Under the pieces are notes generated by a model. It had not been told where the DNA came from. It made no database searches and saw nothing but the letters and a program-made list of their open reading frames with translations. Shown piece by piece: positions 63,979 through 64,000 of a stretch of DNA of 64,000 nt; position 1 is the first letter of the stretch, and the number at the start of each line of letters is the position of its first letter. Position numbers and translations under genes: made by a program. Origin of the DNA: CAVVSD01 sp963837655 (GTDB lineage: Bacteria; Actinomycetota; Thermoleophilia; Solirubrobacterales; Solirubrobacteraceae); assembly GCA_963837655.1 (NCBI GenBank), contig CAWIOK010000006.1, positions 1 through 64,000 on the forward strand. The letters are read 5' to 3'.

Positions 63979-64000
63979 ATGGAGGGTGCTGATGTCTGGA

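Larger units (their letters stand above)
63257..64000. other. 744 bases without a convincing gene
   Basis: The open frames here (for example 63463-63873 plus and 63492-63905 minus) lack family similarity, ribosome sites and sensible composition, and I do not call them. The region holds the CAATAT promoter of the small membrane protein, two hairpins and a nested 131-base inverted repeat, listed separately. The composition is more variable than in the genes. Confidence 0.6.

Noticed and set aside
1..64000. tRNA or rRNA genes, CRISPR arrays, prophage, transposase genes, toxin-antitoxin or defence islands
   Set aside because: I looked for cloverleaf-containing gaps, repeat-spacer patterns and recognisable transposase, integrase, Cas or nuclease proteins and found none; gaps between genes are mostly under 100 bases.

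Overview
The window is GC-rich, gene-dense chromosomal DNA of an actinobacterium. The class Thermoleophilia, order Solirubrobacterales (Conexibacter/Solirubrobacter/Patulibacter relatives), fits best. The pointers are an actinobacterial-type SerC, a complete menaquinone gene set, an LpqY-type trehalose-binding lipoprotein, a secreted MopE-motif protein, many GTG starts, 4-base stop/start overlaps (ATGA, GTGA) and many apparently leaderless genes. The taxon is an inference from gene content. I see no rRNA, tRNA, CRISPR array, prophage or insertion sequence.

Layout. 1-2344: three genes of a trehalose/maltose-type ABC importer (minus strand, running off the left edge). 2516-5191: gamma-glutamyl hydrolase (PuuD-like), YbdK-type carboxylate-amine ligase and an IclR regulator. 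5195-12188: 4-hydroxyphenylacetate degradation. hpaE-hpaD-hpaC-hpaB lie on the minus strand, divergent from a FAH/RraA fusion protein and a DapA-like aldolase. 12401-16660: an ilvC - membrane protein - serC - serA run. 16688-27867: MFS exporter, then menaquinone synthesis: methyltransferase-menE, divergent from menB-menA-menC and a secreted hydrolase, a decayed DHFR-like gene, then menH divergent from menD. 27980-30950: PadR regulator, OsmC protein, flavin monooxygenase and a SnoaL-like protein. 30950-35185: ilvB-ilvN-menF preceded by small membrane genes. 35453-40036: small hypotheticals and gatC-gatA-gatB. 40089-46054: galK, a UvrD/PcrA helicase, a queuosine-salvage protein, frameshifted cysE, and cysK. 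46105-55391: hydrolase, GST, PHA depolymerase, DivIVA-like protein, XdhC, MarR, a short-chain dehydrogenase with a MaoC hydratase, pobA and a frameshifted LLM oxidoreductase. 55446-64000: secreted MopE-like protein, large LuxR-type ATPase regulator, YbhN-like membrane protein, a YciI/ECF42 sigma pair, several gene remnants, and about 740 bases of hairpin-rich DNA without a convincing gene.

How the genes work together. HpaBC hydroxylates 4-hydroxyphenylacetate, HpaD opens the ring and HpaE oxidises the semialdehyde. No separate hpaF, hpaH or hpaI is visible, so the fused FAH-RraA protein and the DapA-like aldolase are candidates for the lower steps. MenF, MenD, MenH, MenC, MenE, MenB and MenA together cover chorismate to demethylmenaquinone, and the adjacent methyltransferase is a possible last step. 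IlvB, IlvN and IlvC serve branched-chain amino acids. SerA and SerC supply serine, which CysE and CysK turn into cysteine.

A recurring feature is regulatory. At many transcription-unit heads a TANNNT or NANNNT -10-like hexamer ends 6-9 bases before the start codon with no Shine-Dalgarno sequence, which predicts leaderless mRNAs. Internal genes more often carry GGAGG-like sites or overlap the previous stop codon.
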